Shown here: positions 47,545 to 60,029 of the stretch, piece by piece
Layout: every line of letters begins with the position of its first letter
How positions within the stretch are numbered: the first letter of the stretch is position 1
From: Cherax quadricarinatus
Taxonomy: Eukaryota > Arthropoda > Malacostraca > Decapoda > Parastacidae
Direction of reading: 5' to 3'
DNA: 64,000 nucleotides
Assembly (NCBI RefSeq): GCF_038502225.1
Contig: NC_091382.1
Coordinates: 14,121,376-14,185,375 of the forward strand
Made by a program: the position numbers and the translations under genes
The notes under the pieces: generated by a model
Told to the model about the DNA's origin: nothing
Database searches by the model: none
Seen by the model: the letters and a program-made list of their open reading frames with translations, nothing else

Positions 47545-48240
47545 CTTGCCACTGCCTGCTGCTGCTGCCACTGCTGCTGTGCTGCTGCTGTGCTGCTGCC
47601 ACTGCTGCTGCCACTGCTGCTGCTGCCACTGCTGCTGCTGCCACTGCTGCTGCCACTGCTGCTGCTGCCACTGCTGCTGTGCTGCTGCTGTGCTGCTGCC
47701 ACTGCTGCTGCTGCTGTCACTGCTGCTGCTGCTGCTTCTGCTATCACTGATGCTGCTGCTGCTGCTGCTGCTGCTATCACTGCTGCTGCTGCTGCTGCTA
47801 TCACTGCTGCTGCTGCTGCCTGCTCTGCTACTGCTGCACTGCTGCCTGCTGCTGCCTGCTGCTGGCTGCTGCTGCTGCACTGCTGCTGCTGCTGCCACTG
47901 CTGCTGCTGCTGGCTACTGCCACTGCTGCTGTATCACTGCTGCGTCACTGCAGACTGCTATGGATACTGCCGCTGCACTGCTGCTGCTGCTGCTGCACTG
48001 CATTGCAGCTGCTGCTGCCACTGCCTGCTGCTGCCACACTGCTGCTACTGCCCAGGCCCCTGCTACTACTAGCTACTGCCACTGCTACTGCCACTACTGC
48101 TGCTACTGCTGCTGCTACTGCCACTGCTGGGCTACTACTGCTCTGCCTGCTACTAGAGCTGCTGCTGCTACACTGCTGCTGCTACTGCCGCTGCTGCTAC
48201 TGCCATTGCTGGCTATGCCAGCCTGCTGCCACTGCCTGCC

Positions 48241-48282
<42 letters not shown>

Positions 48283-49311
48283 GTTTTCTGGCTACTGCTT
48301 CTGCTACCACTGCTACTGCCACTGCCTGCTACTGCTGCCACTGCTGCTGCTGCCACTGCTGCTGCTGCTGCTGCTGCCTGCTGCTGCATTGCAGCTGCAC
48401 TGCGACTGCTGCTGCACCGCACAGCTACTGCTGTTGCTGCACTGCTGCTAGCACTGCTACTGCTGATAGCCAACACTAGTATTGCCACTGCTGCTACTAC
48501 TGCTGCTACTGCTACTGCTGCTACTACTGCTGCTACTTCTGCTGCTACTACTACTACTGCTACTACTATTGCTGATGCCACTACTGCTACTGCTACCTGC
48601 CACTGCCACTGCCACTGTTATGCTGCTGCTACTGCAACAGCCACTGCAGCCACTGCACTGCTGCCACTGCTACTGCTGCTGCTTCTGCTGCTGCTGCTGC
48701 CACTGCTGCTGCTGCTGCTGCTGCTACTGTGCTGCTGATTACCACTGCTACCACCAGCTGCTGTACTACTACTATCACTGCTACTGCTGCTCCTGCTGCC
48801 ACTGCACTACTACTGCTACTGCCTGCTGCTGCTGCTGCCACTGTTACTGCCACTACTGCTGTTGCTGCTGTTTCACTGCTGCCTGGTACTGCTGCCTGCC
48901 AACAACACACTACTGCCACTGCTATTATACTACTACCACTACTACTACTGCTGCTGCTACTGCCACTACTGCTAGTGCTACTACCACTGCTACTAGTGCT
49001 GCTAAGGCTACTAGTACCACACTATACCACTATTGCTAATTCTACTGTGTACACTCTTCTGCTGCTGCTAACTACTGCCACGACTGCTACTGCTCCTGCC
49101 ATTTCACTGCACTACTACTGCCACTGACTACTATATTGCTGCTTCGTAAACACTGCTGCCCGTGCTGCTGCTGTTGCTGCTGCAGGCTGCTGCTGCAGAC
49201 AGTGTGTGCAACAGCATGTGCTGCTGCTACTGCTGCTGCTCCTGCTGCTGCGTACCGCACTGCTGCAGTGCTGCCACCTGCTGCCACTGCTGATGCTGCC
49301 ACTGCTGCTGC

Positions 49312-49353
<42 letters not shown>

Positions 49354-51253
49354 GCTGCTGCTGCTGCTGCTGCCGCTGCTGCAGTACTGCTGCTGCTGCT
49401 GCCACTGCTGCTGCTGCTGGCTGCTGCTGCCGCTGCTGCTGCTGCTGCTGCTATGTGCTGGTGTGCCTGCTGCTGCCGCCATTTGTAGCTGCTGTTGCTG
49501 CTGCTGTCATACTGCTGCTGCTTGTCTGCTGCCACTGCTGCTGCTTCTGCTTCTTCTGCTGCTGCTGCTGCTACTGCTGCTGCTGCTGCTGCTGCCACTG
49601 CTGCTCCTGCCACTGTTATGCCACTACTGCCGCTACTGTTCACTGCTACTGCTGGTGCTGCTGCTGCTGCTGCTGCTATTGCCACTGGTGCTCAGCTGTT
49701 GCCGTGCCACTGCCATGCCTGCTGCTGCTGCTGCACTGCTGCTGCTGTGCTGCTGCTGCCGCACTGCTGCTGCTGCTGCCGCTGCTGCTGCTGCTGCTGC
49801 TATGGGTGCTGCTGCTGCTGCTGCCTTGCTGCCACTGCTGCTGCTGCTGCTGTGCTGCTGCCTGCCGTTGCTGGCTGCTAGCACTGCTGCTGCTGCCCAC
49901 TTGCTGCTGCCGCCTGCTGATGCTGCTGCCACTGCTGCTAGTGCTGCCACACTGCTGCCACTACTGCTACTACCACTGTTATAGATTCTGCTACTGCTGC
50001 TTACACTGCTGCTGCAACACTCTGCTGCCACTGCTGCTACTGCTCCTGCGACTACTGTTTTCTGCTGCCACTGCAGCTGCTACTGTTGCTGCTTCACTAG
50101 CACTGCTGCCAATGCTGTACTGTGCTGCTACTGCTGCCACTGCAGGCAATGATGTGCTGCTGCTTATGGTGTACTGCTGCTGCTACTGCTACTCCTGCTG
50201 CTACCCAGCTACCACTGCTGCTGCCTGCTGATGCTGCCTGCTGCCACTGCTGCTGCTGCTCTTTTCTGCTGCTGCTGCTGCTGCTGCCACTGCTGCAGCT
50301 GCTACTACCACTCTCTGCACTGGTTCTACCACTACTACTACCACTACTACTGCTAGTACTACTACTAATACTACTACTAATACTGCTATTACCACTACTA
50401 CTACCACTGCTACTGCTACTATTACTACTATTACTACTATTACTATTTGCGTGCAGCCAGCAGCAACAGCCTGGTTGATCAGGCTCTGATCCACCAGGAG
50501 GCCTGGTCACAGACCGGGCCGCGGGGGCGTTGACCCCCGGAACTCTCTCCAGGTAAACTCCATGTAAACTACTACCACTACTACTGCTGCTGCTGCTCAT
50601 GCACTGCTACTGCTACTGCTACTGCTGCACTGCTGCTGCTGCTAGACTGCTACTGCTACTGCTACTGCCACTGCTACTGCTGCACTGTTGCTACTGCTGT
50701 TCACTGCTACTGCCACTACTGGTACTGCTGCTACTGCTACTGCTTTTACTGCTACTACCACCACTGCTGCTGCTACTGCCGCACAGCTGCACTGCTGCTG
50801 CCATTGCTGCTGCTACTGCTGCTGCTGCTGCCACTGCTGCTGCTGCCACTGTTGCTGCTAGCACTGCTACTACTGCCACTGCTGCTGCTAGCACTGCACT
50901 GTGCTGCTGCTGCCAACGCTGCCTGCTGTTGTTGCTGCTGCAGCTGCTGCTGCCTGCCACTGCCTCTGCTGCCTTGCTGCCGCTGCTGCTGCCACCGCTG
51001 TTGCTGCAACTGGCCCACTGCTACTGCTGCTGCCACTGCTGCTACTGCTGCTGCTATCCTTTATTACTGCTGCTGCTGCTGCCACTGCTGCTGCTGCTGC
51101 TGCTGTGCCTGCTGCTGCTGCTGGCTGCTGCCACCACCTTTCTACTACTGCTCCTGCTACTGCCTGCTGTGCTGCTGCTGCCACTGTGCTGAAAGCTGTG
51201 CTCTGCTGCTGGCCCGGTGCTGCTGCTGCGCTGCCTTGCTGCCTGCACTGCTG

Positions 51254-51290
<37 letters not shown>

Positions 51291-52060
51291 TCTGGTTAAT
51301 ATGCTGTTGCTGCTGTGCTGCCACTGCTGCTGCTGCCATTGCCTGCTGCTGCTGCTGCTGCTGCTGCTGCACTGCTGCTGCTGCTGCTGCTGTCATAACT
51401 GCTGCTGCTGCTGCTGCTCCTGCGATTGCTGCGGCTGCACTGCTGCTGCTGCCACTGCTGCTGCCAGTGACCTGTACCACCACTGCTGCTGCCACTGCTA
51501 CTGCTGCTGGTGCTGCTGCTGCTGCTGCTTTGCTGCACTGCTGCTGCTGCTACTATACTGCTATTGCCACTACTGCTGTACTGCTGCTGCTACTACTGGG
51601 GCTGTGCCTCTTCTGCTGCTGCTACTGCTGCTACTGCTGCTGCTGCTGCTGCCTGCTGCACTGCTGCGCTGCTGCTGCCGCTGCTGCTGCTACTGCTGCT
51701 GCCTTTTCTGCATTGCTGCTACTGCTGCTGCCCACTGCTGCCACTGCTGCTGCACTGCTGCTACTGCTGCTATCTTGCTGCTACTGCTGTTGCTGCCACT
51801 GCTGCTACTGTACTGCTGCTGCTGCGCCACTGCTGCTGCTGCTACTGCACTGCTACTGCTGCTGCTCTGCCCTGCTGCTGCTACTGCTGCTGCTGGCGCT
51901 GCTGCTGCTGCTACTGCTGCTGCCTGCTGCTGCTGCTGTGCGCACTACTGCTGCCACTGCTGCCTCTGCTGCTGCCTGCTGCTGCCACTGCTGCTGCTGC
52001 TGCTGCTGCTGCCACTGCTGCTGCTGCCACTGCACTGCTGCTCTCTTTGCCACTGCTGCC
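47545..52060. repeat. CTG/CAG-rich compound repeat, about 4.5 kb
   Basis: Runs of CTG broken by CCACTG, CTACTG and TGCTGTG words. Short pure CTG runs (8-14 triplets) occur near 48240-48280, 49315-49350 and 51255-51290. All six frames are largely open (poly-Leu, -Ala, -Cys on +; poly-Gln, -Ser, -Ala on -), giving frames to about 500 codons that are not genes. It contains an embedded LINE tail at 50448-50572. Confidence 0.95.
50448..50572 (+). mobile_element. 3' tail fragment of the LINE family at 24.4 kb
   Basis: TTTGCGTGCAGCCAGCAGCA, CTGGTTGATCAGGCTCTGAT, GACCGGGCCGCGGGGGCG and AGGTAAACTCC match the last roughly 115 bp of LINE copies 1-3. Only this part is present, as expected for a severely 5'-truncated insertion. 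It splits the CTG-rich array. Confidence 0.88.
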
Positions 52061-52265
52061 TGCCACTACTACTACTACTACTACTACTACTGCCACTACT
52101 ACTACTACTACTGCCACTACTACTACTACTACTACTACTGCTACTGCCACTACTACTACTACCACTACTACTACTACTACTGCTACTACTACCACTACTA
52201 CTACTGCCACTACTACTACTATTACTACTACTACTACCACTACTACTACTACTACTACTACTTCC
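52061..52265. repeat. (CTA)n microsatellite with CTGCCA interruptions
   Basis: About 65 triplets, mostly CTA, with CTG or CCA every 5-10 triplets. It grades out of the CTG-rich repeat, suggesting a C-to-A or G-to-A type drift of the same array. Confidence 0.94.
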
Positions 52266-52328
52266 AACGCTACTATAAATATCAAAGTTTTATGTTGTTT
52301 ATAGAAATGTTCTCAGGATCATTTTAAT

Positions 52329-53545
52329 TAAGTATACCTGGAGTTTACCTGGAGTTTACCTGGAGAGAGTTCCGGGGGTCAACGCCCCCGCGGCCCGGTC
52401 TGTGACCAGGCCTCCTGCTGGATCAGCGCCTGATCAACCAGGCTGTTACTGCTGGCTGCACGCAAACCAACGTACGAGCCACAGCCCGGCTGATCAGGAA
52501 CTGACTTTAGGTGCTTGTCCAGTGCCAGCTTGAAGACTGCCAGGGGTCTGTTGGTAATCCCCCTTATGTGTGCTGGGAGGCAGTTGAACAGTCTCGGGCC
52601 CCTGACACTTATTGTATGGTCTCTTAACGTGCTAGTGACACCCCTGCTTTTCATTGGGGGGATGTTGCATCGTCTGCCAAGTCTTTTGCTTTCGTAGTGA
52701 GTGATTTTCGTGTGCAAGTTCGGTACTAGTCCCTCTTGGATTTTCCAGGTGTATATAATCATGTATCTCTCCCGCCTGCGTTCTAGGGAATAGAGGTTCA
52801 GGAACCTCAAGTGCTTCCAGTAATTGAGGTGTTTTATCTCCGTTATGCGCGCCGTGAAAGTTCTCTGTACATTTTCTAGGTGAGCAATTTCACCTGCCTT
52901 GAAAGGTGCTGTCAGTGTGCAGCAATATTCCAGCCTAGATAGAACAAGTGACCTGAAGAGTGTCATCATGGGCTTGGCATCCCTCGTTTTGAAGGTTCTC
53001 ATTATCCATCCTGTCATTTTTCTAGCAGATGCGATCGATACAATGTTATGGTCCTTGAAGGTGAGATCCTCCGACATGATCACTCCCAGGTCTTTGACGT
53101 TGGTGTTTCGCTCTATTTTGTGGCCAGAATTTGTTTTGTACTCTGATGAAGATTTAATTTCCTCGTGTTTACCATATCTGAGTAATTGAAATTTCTCATC
53201 GTTGAACTTCATATTGTTTTCTGCAGCCCACTGAAAGATTTGGTTGATGTCCGCCTGGAGCCTTGCAGTGTCTGCAATGGAAAACACTGTCATGCAGATT
53301 CGGGTGTCATCTGCAAAGGAAGACACGGTGCTTTGGCTGGCATCCTTGTCTATGTCAGATATGAGGATGAGGAACAAGATGGGAGCGAGTACTGTGCCTT
53401 GTGGAACAGAGCTTTTCACCGTGCCTGCCTAGGACTTGACTCTGTTGACTACTACTCACTGTGTTCTGTTAGTGAGGAAATTATAGATCCATCGACCGAC
53501 TTTTCCTGTTATTCCTTTAGCAACATACAAATGAGATACAATTCC
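52329..53545 (-). mobile_element. LINE copy 3 (same family as 24.4 kb), 5'-truncated
   Basis: On the - strand from the RT middle (KGITGKVGRWIYNFLTNRTQ) to the 3' end, followed by three tandem 11-bp tail units (GGAGTTTACCT on +). The 346-codon frame at 52379-53419 runs unbroken from SSVPQGTVLAPILFLI through FADDTRI to QTGPRGR, reading Arg where copies 1 and 2 have TGA. Upstream of that, an insertion-type frame change and a TAG (near 53432) break it. It has fewer defects than copies 1 and 2 over the shared region. Confidence 0.88.
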
Positions 53546-53709
53546 TGAGATCAAGAGCAAGAGCCCCTCACCAGTGTCAAGGAACCTGCCTTGAGGTCTG
53601 CTCGCTTGTGGAAATTTTGCTCGCGTATGGAAGCAAAAAATCGGCCCATCGACTGCTCGTATTTGGAAAAACTCGCAAGTGGACACTCTCGCAAGTGGAG
53701 GTTCCACTG
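53546..53709 (-). mobile_element. Possible pogo/Tigger-like terminal inverted repeat remnant
   Basis: On the - strand the sequence starts TA, then CAGTGGAACCTCCACTTGCG, then GAGTGTCCACTTGCGAG and further CGAG-containing words (ATACGAGCAG, ATACGCGAGC, CACAAGCGAGC). A CAGTGG start next to a TA dinucleotide and internal sub-repeats of CTTGCGAG are typical of pogo-type ends. No transposase or second end is seen, so this is tentative. It directly abuts the 5' side of LINE copy 3. Confidence 0.4.
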
Positions 53710-53769
53710 TATTTCCTTACACCAGTTGTCCATATTTTTGTAATACTGCAAGTCTGAGTTAAAGTTTGT
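53710..53769. other. Spacer
   Basis: Short sequence, nothing recognised. Confidence 0.35.
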
Positions 53770-55480
53770 TAAGAACAACCATGGTACAGTACTGTGACTG
53801 AAACAACCATGGTACAATACTGTGACTGGAACAACCATGGTACAATACTGTGACTGGAACAACCATTGCACAATACTGTGACTGGAACAACCATGGTACA
53901 ATACTGTGACTGGAACAACCATGGTACAATACTGTGACTGGAACAAGCATGGTACAATACTGTGACTGGAACAAGCATGGTACAATACTGTTACAGGAAC
54001 AACCATGGTCCAATACTGTGACTGGAACGACCATGGTACAATACTGTGACTGGAACAACCATGGTACAATACTGTGACTGGAACAACCATGGTACAATAC
54101 TGTGACTGGAACAAGCATGGTACAATACTGTGACTGGAACAATCATGGTACAATGCTGTTACTGGAACAACCATGGTCCAATACTGTGACTGGAACGACC
54201 ATGGTACAATACTGTGACTGGAACAACCATTGTACAATACTGTGACTGGAACAACCATGGTACAATACTGTGACTGGAACAACCATGGTACAATACTGTG
54301 ACTGGAACAACCATGGTACAATACTGTGACTGGAACAACCATGGTCCAATACTGTGACAGGAACAACCATGGTACAATACTGTGACTGGAACAACCATGG
54401 AACAATACTGTGACTGGGACAACCATGGTACAATACTGTGACTGGAACAACCATGGTCCAGTACTGTGACTGGAACAACCATGGTACAATACTGTGACTG
54501 GAACAATCATGGTACAATACTGTGACTGGAACAACCATGATCCAACACTGTGACTGGAACAACCATGGTATAATACCATGACTGAAACAATCATGGTACA
54601 GTACTGTTACTGGAACAACCATGGTTCAATACTGTGACTGGAACAACCATTGTACAATACTGTGACTGGAACAACCATGGTCCAATACTGTGACTGGAAC
54701 AACCATTGTACAATACTGTGACTGGAACAACCATGGTCCAATACTGTGACTGGAACAACTATTGTACAATACTGTGACTGGAACAACCATGGTACAATAC
54801 TGCGACTGGTACAATACTGTGACTGGAACAACCAAGGTATAATACTGTGAATGGAACAACCATGGTACAATACTGCGACTGGTACAATACTGTGACTGGA
54901 ACAACCATGGTATAATACTGTGACTGGAACAACCATGGTACAATACTGTGACTGGTACAATACTGTGACTGGAAAAACCATGGTACAATACTGTGGCTGG
55001 AACAACCATGGTCCAATGCTGTGACTGGAACAACCATGGTGCAATACTGTGACTGGAACAACCATGGTACAATACTGTGACTGGAACAACCGTGATCCAA
55101 TACTGTGACTGGAACAACCATGGTACAATACTGTGACTGGAACAACCATGGTACAATACTGTGACTGGAACAACCATGGTCCAATACTGTGACTGGAACA
55201 ACCATGGTCCAATACTGTGACTGGAACAACCATTGTACAATACTGTGATGGAACAACCATGGTACAATACTGTGACTGGAACAACCATGGTATAATACTG
55301 TGACTGGAACAACCATGGTGCAATACTGTGACTGGCACAAGCATGGTACAATACTGTGACTGGTACAATACTGTGACTGGAACAACTATGGTACAATACT
55401 GTGACTGGCACAAGCATGGTGCAATATTGGTACAATACTGTGACTGGAACAACCATGGTACAATACTGTGACTGTAACAA
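53770..55480 (-). repeat. 28-bp satellite array
   Basis: About 60 copies of a 28-bp unit, ACTGTGACTGGAACA plus ACCATGGTACAAT. Variants CCATTGTAC, CCATGGTCC and AAGCATGG are common. From about 54.8 kb, units lacking the CCATGGTAC part are mixed in, leading into the 17-bp array. Long - strand frames are artefacts. Confidence 0.95.
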
Positions 55481-58400
55481 TACTGCGAATGTAACAATAC
55501 TGTGACTGGAACAATACTTTGACTGGAACAACACTGTGATTGGAACAATACTGTGACTGGTAAAATACTGTTACTGGTGCAATAATGTGGATGGAGCATA
55601 TCTGTTACTGGTACAATACTGTGACTAGTACAAAACTGTGACTGGTACAGTACTGTGACTGTAACAATACTGTGACTGGAACATTACTTTGATTGGAACA
55701 GTTCTGTGACTGGTACAATACTGTGGTGCAATAATGTGAATGGTCATAGCTGTTACTGGTACAATACTGTGACTGGTAGAATACTGTGATTGGTACAATA
55801 CTGCGACTGTAACAATACTGTGACTGGCATAATACTGTGAGTGGAACAATACTGTGACTGTAACAATACTGTGACTCTAACAGTACTGAGACTGTAGCAA
55901 TACTGTGACTGTAACAATACTGTGACTGTAACGATACTGTGACTGTAGCAATACTGTGACTGTAACAATATTGTGACTGTAACAATGATGTGACTGTTAC
56001 AACACTGAGATTGTAACAATACTGTGACTGTAAGGATACTGTGACTGTAACAATATTGTGACTGTAACAATACTGTGACTGTAACAATACTGTGACTGTA
56101 ACAATACTGTGATTGTAACAATACTTTGACTGTAACAATGCTGTGACTAACAATACTGTGACTGGAACAATGCTGTGACTGTAACAATACTGTGACTGTA
56201 ACAATACTGTGACTGGAACAATACTGTGACTGTAACAATACTGTGACTGGAACAATACTGTTACTGCAACAATACTGTGACTGTAACAATACTGTGACTT
56301 TAACAATACTGTGACTGGAACAATACTGTGACTGGAACAATACTGTGGCTGTAACAATACTGTGACTGTAACAATACTGTGACTGGAACAATACTGTGAC
56401 TGTAACAATACTGTGACTGGAACAATACTGTTACTGCAACAATACTGTTACTGTAACAATACTGTGACTTTAACAGTACTGTGACTGTAACAATACTGTG
56501 ACTGTAACAGTTCTGTGTTTGTAACAATACTGTGACTGTAACAATACTGTGACTGTAACAATACTGTGACTATAACAATACTGTGACTGTAACAATACTG
56601 TGACTATAACAATACTGTTACTGTAACAATACTGTGACTATAACAATACTGTGACTGTAACAATACTGTGACTGTAACAATACTGTGACTGTAACAATAC
56701 TGTGACTATAACAATACTGTGACTGTAACAATACTGTGACTGTAACAATACTGTGACTGTAACAATACTTTGACTGTAACGATACTGTGACTGTAACAAC
56801 ATTGTGGCTGGAATAATACTGTGACTGTAACAATATTATGCCTTTAACAATACTGTAACTATAACAATACTGTGACTGTAACAATACTGTGACTGTAACA
56901 GTTCTGTGTCTGTAACAATACTGTGACTGTAACAATATTGTGACTGTAACAATATTGTGACTAACAATACTGTGACTGTAACACAACTATGACTGTAACA
57001 ATACTGTGACTGTAACAGTTCTGTGTCTGTAACAGTACTGTGACTGTAACAATACTGTGACTGTAACAATACTATGACTGTAACAATACTGGGTCTGTAA
57101 CAATACTGTGGCTGTAACAATACTATGACTGTAACAATACTGTGACTGTAACAATACTGTGACTGTAACAATACTGTGACTGTAACAATACTGTGACTGG
57201 AACAATACTCTGTCTGTATCAATGCAGTGTCTGGAACAATACTGTGACTGGAACAATTCTGTAAGTGGAACAATACTGTGACTGGAACAATAATGTGTCT
57301 GGAACAATACTGTGACTGGAACAATACTGTGTCTGGAACAATACTGTGACTGTAACAATACTGTGTCTGGAACAATACTGTGACTGGAACAATACTGTGT
57401 CTGGAACAATACTGTAAGTGGAACAATATTGTAAGTGGAACAATACTGTGAGAGGAACAATACTGTGTCTGGAGTAATACTGTGTTTGGAACATTACTGT
57501 GACTGGAACAATACTGTGTATGGAACAATACTGTGGCTGGAATAATAATATAAGTGGAACAATACTGTGACTGTAACAATACTGTGACTGTAACAATACT
57601 GTGCCTGTAACAATACTGTGACTGTAACAGCACTTTGTCTATATCAATACTGCGTCTGGAACAATACTGTGTATGGAACAATACTGTGACTGTAACAACA
57701 CTCTGTCTGTATTAATACTGTGTCTGGAACAATTCTGTGACTGGAACAATACTGTGTCTGGAACAATACTGTGTCTGGAACAATACTGTGTCTGGAACAA
57801 TACTGTAAGTGGAACAATACTGTGATTGGAACGCTACTTTGTCTGGAACAATACTGTGTCTGGAACAATACTGTAAGTGGAACAATACTGTGACTGGAAC
57901 AATGCTGTGTCTGGAACAATACTGTAAGTGGAACAATACTGTGTCTGGAACAATGCTGTGTCTGGAACAATACTGTAAGTGGAACAATACTGTGACTGGA
58001 ACAATACTGTGTCTGGAACAATACTGTGTCTGGAACAGTACTGTGTCTGAAACAATACTGTGTCTGGAACAATACTGTAAGTGGAACAATACTGTGACTG
58101 GAACAATGCTGTGTCTGGAACAATACTGTAAGTGGAACAATACTGTGTCTGGAACAATGCTGTGTCTGGAACAATACTGTAAGTGGAACAATACTGTGAC
58201 TGGAACAATACTGTGTCTGGAACAGTACTGTGTCTGGAACAATACTGTGTCTGGAACAATACTGTAAGTGGAACAATATTGTGACTGGAACAATACTGTA
58301 AGTGGAACAATACTGTGACTGGAACAATACTGTAAGTGGAACAATACTGTGACTGGAACAATACTGTGTCTGAAACAGTACTGTGTCTGGAATAATACTG

Positions 58401-58976
58401 TGTCTGGAACAATACTGTAAGTGGAACAATACTGTGACTGGAACAATACTGTAAGTGGAACAATGCTGTGTCTGGAACAATACTGTAAGTGGAACAATAC
58501 TGTGTCTGGAACAATACTGTGTCTGGAACAATACTGTAAGTGGAACAATACTGTGTCTGGAACAATACTGTAAGTGGAACAATACTGTGTCTGGAACAAT
58601 ACTGTAAGTGGAACAATACTGTGTCTGGAACAATACTGTAAGTGGAACAATACTGTGACTGGAACAATACTGTGACTGGAACAATACTGTGACTGGAACA
58701 ATACTGTGTCTGGAACAATACTGTGTCTGGAAAAATACTGTGTCTGGAACAATACTGTGTCTGGAACAATACTGTGTCTGGAACAATACTGTAAGTGGAA
58801 CAATACTGTGTCTGGAACAATACTGTAAGTGGAACAATACTGTGACTGGAACAATACTGTAAGTGGAACAATACTGTGTCTGGAACAATACTGTAAGTGG
58901 AACAATACTGTGACTGGAACAATACTGTAAGTGGAACAATACTGTGACTGGAACAATACTGTGACTGGAACAATAC
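55481..58976 (-). repeat. 17-bp satellite array with three sub-blocks
   Basis: About 205 copies of a 17-bp unit, TGTAACAATACTGTGAC (mostly 55.85-57.2 kb) or TGGAACAATACTGTGTC (57.2-58.98 kb). In the last block units with GTGTCTGG, GTGACTGG and GTAAGTGG alternate in recurring orders, so 34-, 51- and longer higher-order periods exist. The - strand is stop-free over long stretches (frames up to 452 codons), artefactually. Confidence 0.95.
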
Positions 58977-59269
58977 AGATATAACCCGCACATAGTGTAC
59001 ACTACATTATAAAATAATATACTTTAAACTGATATAAATCACTACTACGCCTACTACTACTGCTACTTTTACTACACACTACTATATATATGAAGTAATA
59101 TCTCAGTCTTATAAGTGTTGTGCTGTTATGTTAATTTTACAGTTCCTTGATAATGTGAGAAATCACGAAAGCGCTTGTAAGTTCACAATTTTTTCAAAGC
59201 AGTTGTTTTAAAGTTATTAATTAGTGAAAGTATATCAAAAATCTTTTCATGGTAAAGGAGAATTAATAT
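58977..59269 (+). other. PLE 3'-side region with hammerhead-like hairpin
   Basis: AT-rich sequence between the satellite and the PLE RT. At 59145-59180 on the + strand: CCTTGATAA, hairpin TGTGA-GAAA-TCAC, then GAAAGCGCTTG. The layout is hammerhead-like, but TTGATAA replaces CTGANGA. CTTGATAATGTG and CACGAAAGCGC resemble ends of other PLE families. Confidence 0.45.
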
Positions 59270-60015
59270 ATTTTTAGATGAATATTACTGTTTTTTCTGT
59301 TTTGAATTTTAAAAAGTATTTTAGATCATTAACTATTTCATAAATCTTCAAGATTTCTTTATCTATGAACTCTGGGCTGCTAATATGCAGAGATCTGAAA
59401 AACACTGATAATAATTCAGAATAATAATAATAATAATTCAGAAAGTTTAACTCTATCATGGGAAGGATAATATTGCATATCAGATCAGATATTTCTTGGT
59501 TTTCTGTAAATTTTAAACTTAAAGTCATAATTCATCTTAATAATTTATACATCTAGAAAAGGAAATGAGTTATTTTGCTCAAACTCAGCAGTAAAATTTA
59601 TGAAATGAGTTAGATTATTTAATTTAACAAGAAAATGGCTAAAACTTATAATCTTAGGCAAAATACATAAAACATTGTCAACATATCTATACCATTTTGC
59701 TCTGTTGGGAAGGATTTTGTTAACCAGTTTTTTTCAGAATATTCCGTGTAGAAGTTGTTAAGGACAGGTGAGAGAGGATTTCCCATTGACATACCAAACT
59801 TCTGAGTGTAAAACTCGCCATTAATCACAGACTTGGCATCAACAATATAGAGTTTAATAAACTCAATGATTGTAGGTACTGACTATGGTAAATCTTAAGA
59901 AGTTGTAGAGAAAATAAATTTAATAAATCATCACCTGGAACTTTTATATACAAAGAAGTAACATCAGAACTAAGCAGACTGTAGGAATTTAAATAAGTTA
60001 TGGTACTTTATCACT
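59270..60015 (-). pseudogene. Penelope-like element reverse transcriptase, palm and thumb (broken)
   Basis: Segments in order on the - strand, in changing frames: YSLLSSDVTSLYIKVPGDD (motif A: SDVTSLY), GEFYTQKFGMSMGNPLSPVL (motif B: GMSMGNPLSP), KWYRYVDNVLCILPK (motif C with YVDD changed to YVDN), FINFTAEFEQNNSFPFLDV (PLE-typical FT-E-PFLDV), IYRKPRNI and RSLHISSPEFIDKEILKIYE (PLE C-terminal SPEF...EI). PLE RT copies RNA at telomeric or nicked DNA ends. Stops, frameshifts and the lost catalytic Asp show it is dead. It lies between the satellite and a LINE inserted upstream. Confidence 0.85.
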
Positions 60016-60029
60016 AAATTTATATTGTT

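Noticed and set aside
47494..52327. Poly-Leu, poly-Ala, poly-Gln and poly-Cys frames
   Set aside because: All six frames of a CTG/CAG repeat are open; no unique coding segment is attached.
57644..59002. 452-codon - strand frame
   Set aside because: Periodic 17-residue product of the 17-bp satellite.
59145..59180. Active hammerhead ribozyme
   Set aside because: Stem II and GAAA are present, but the core is TTGATAA instead of CTGANGA, so I list it only as hammerhead-like.
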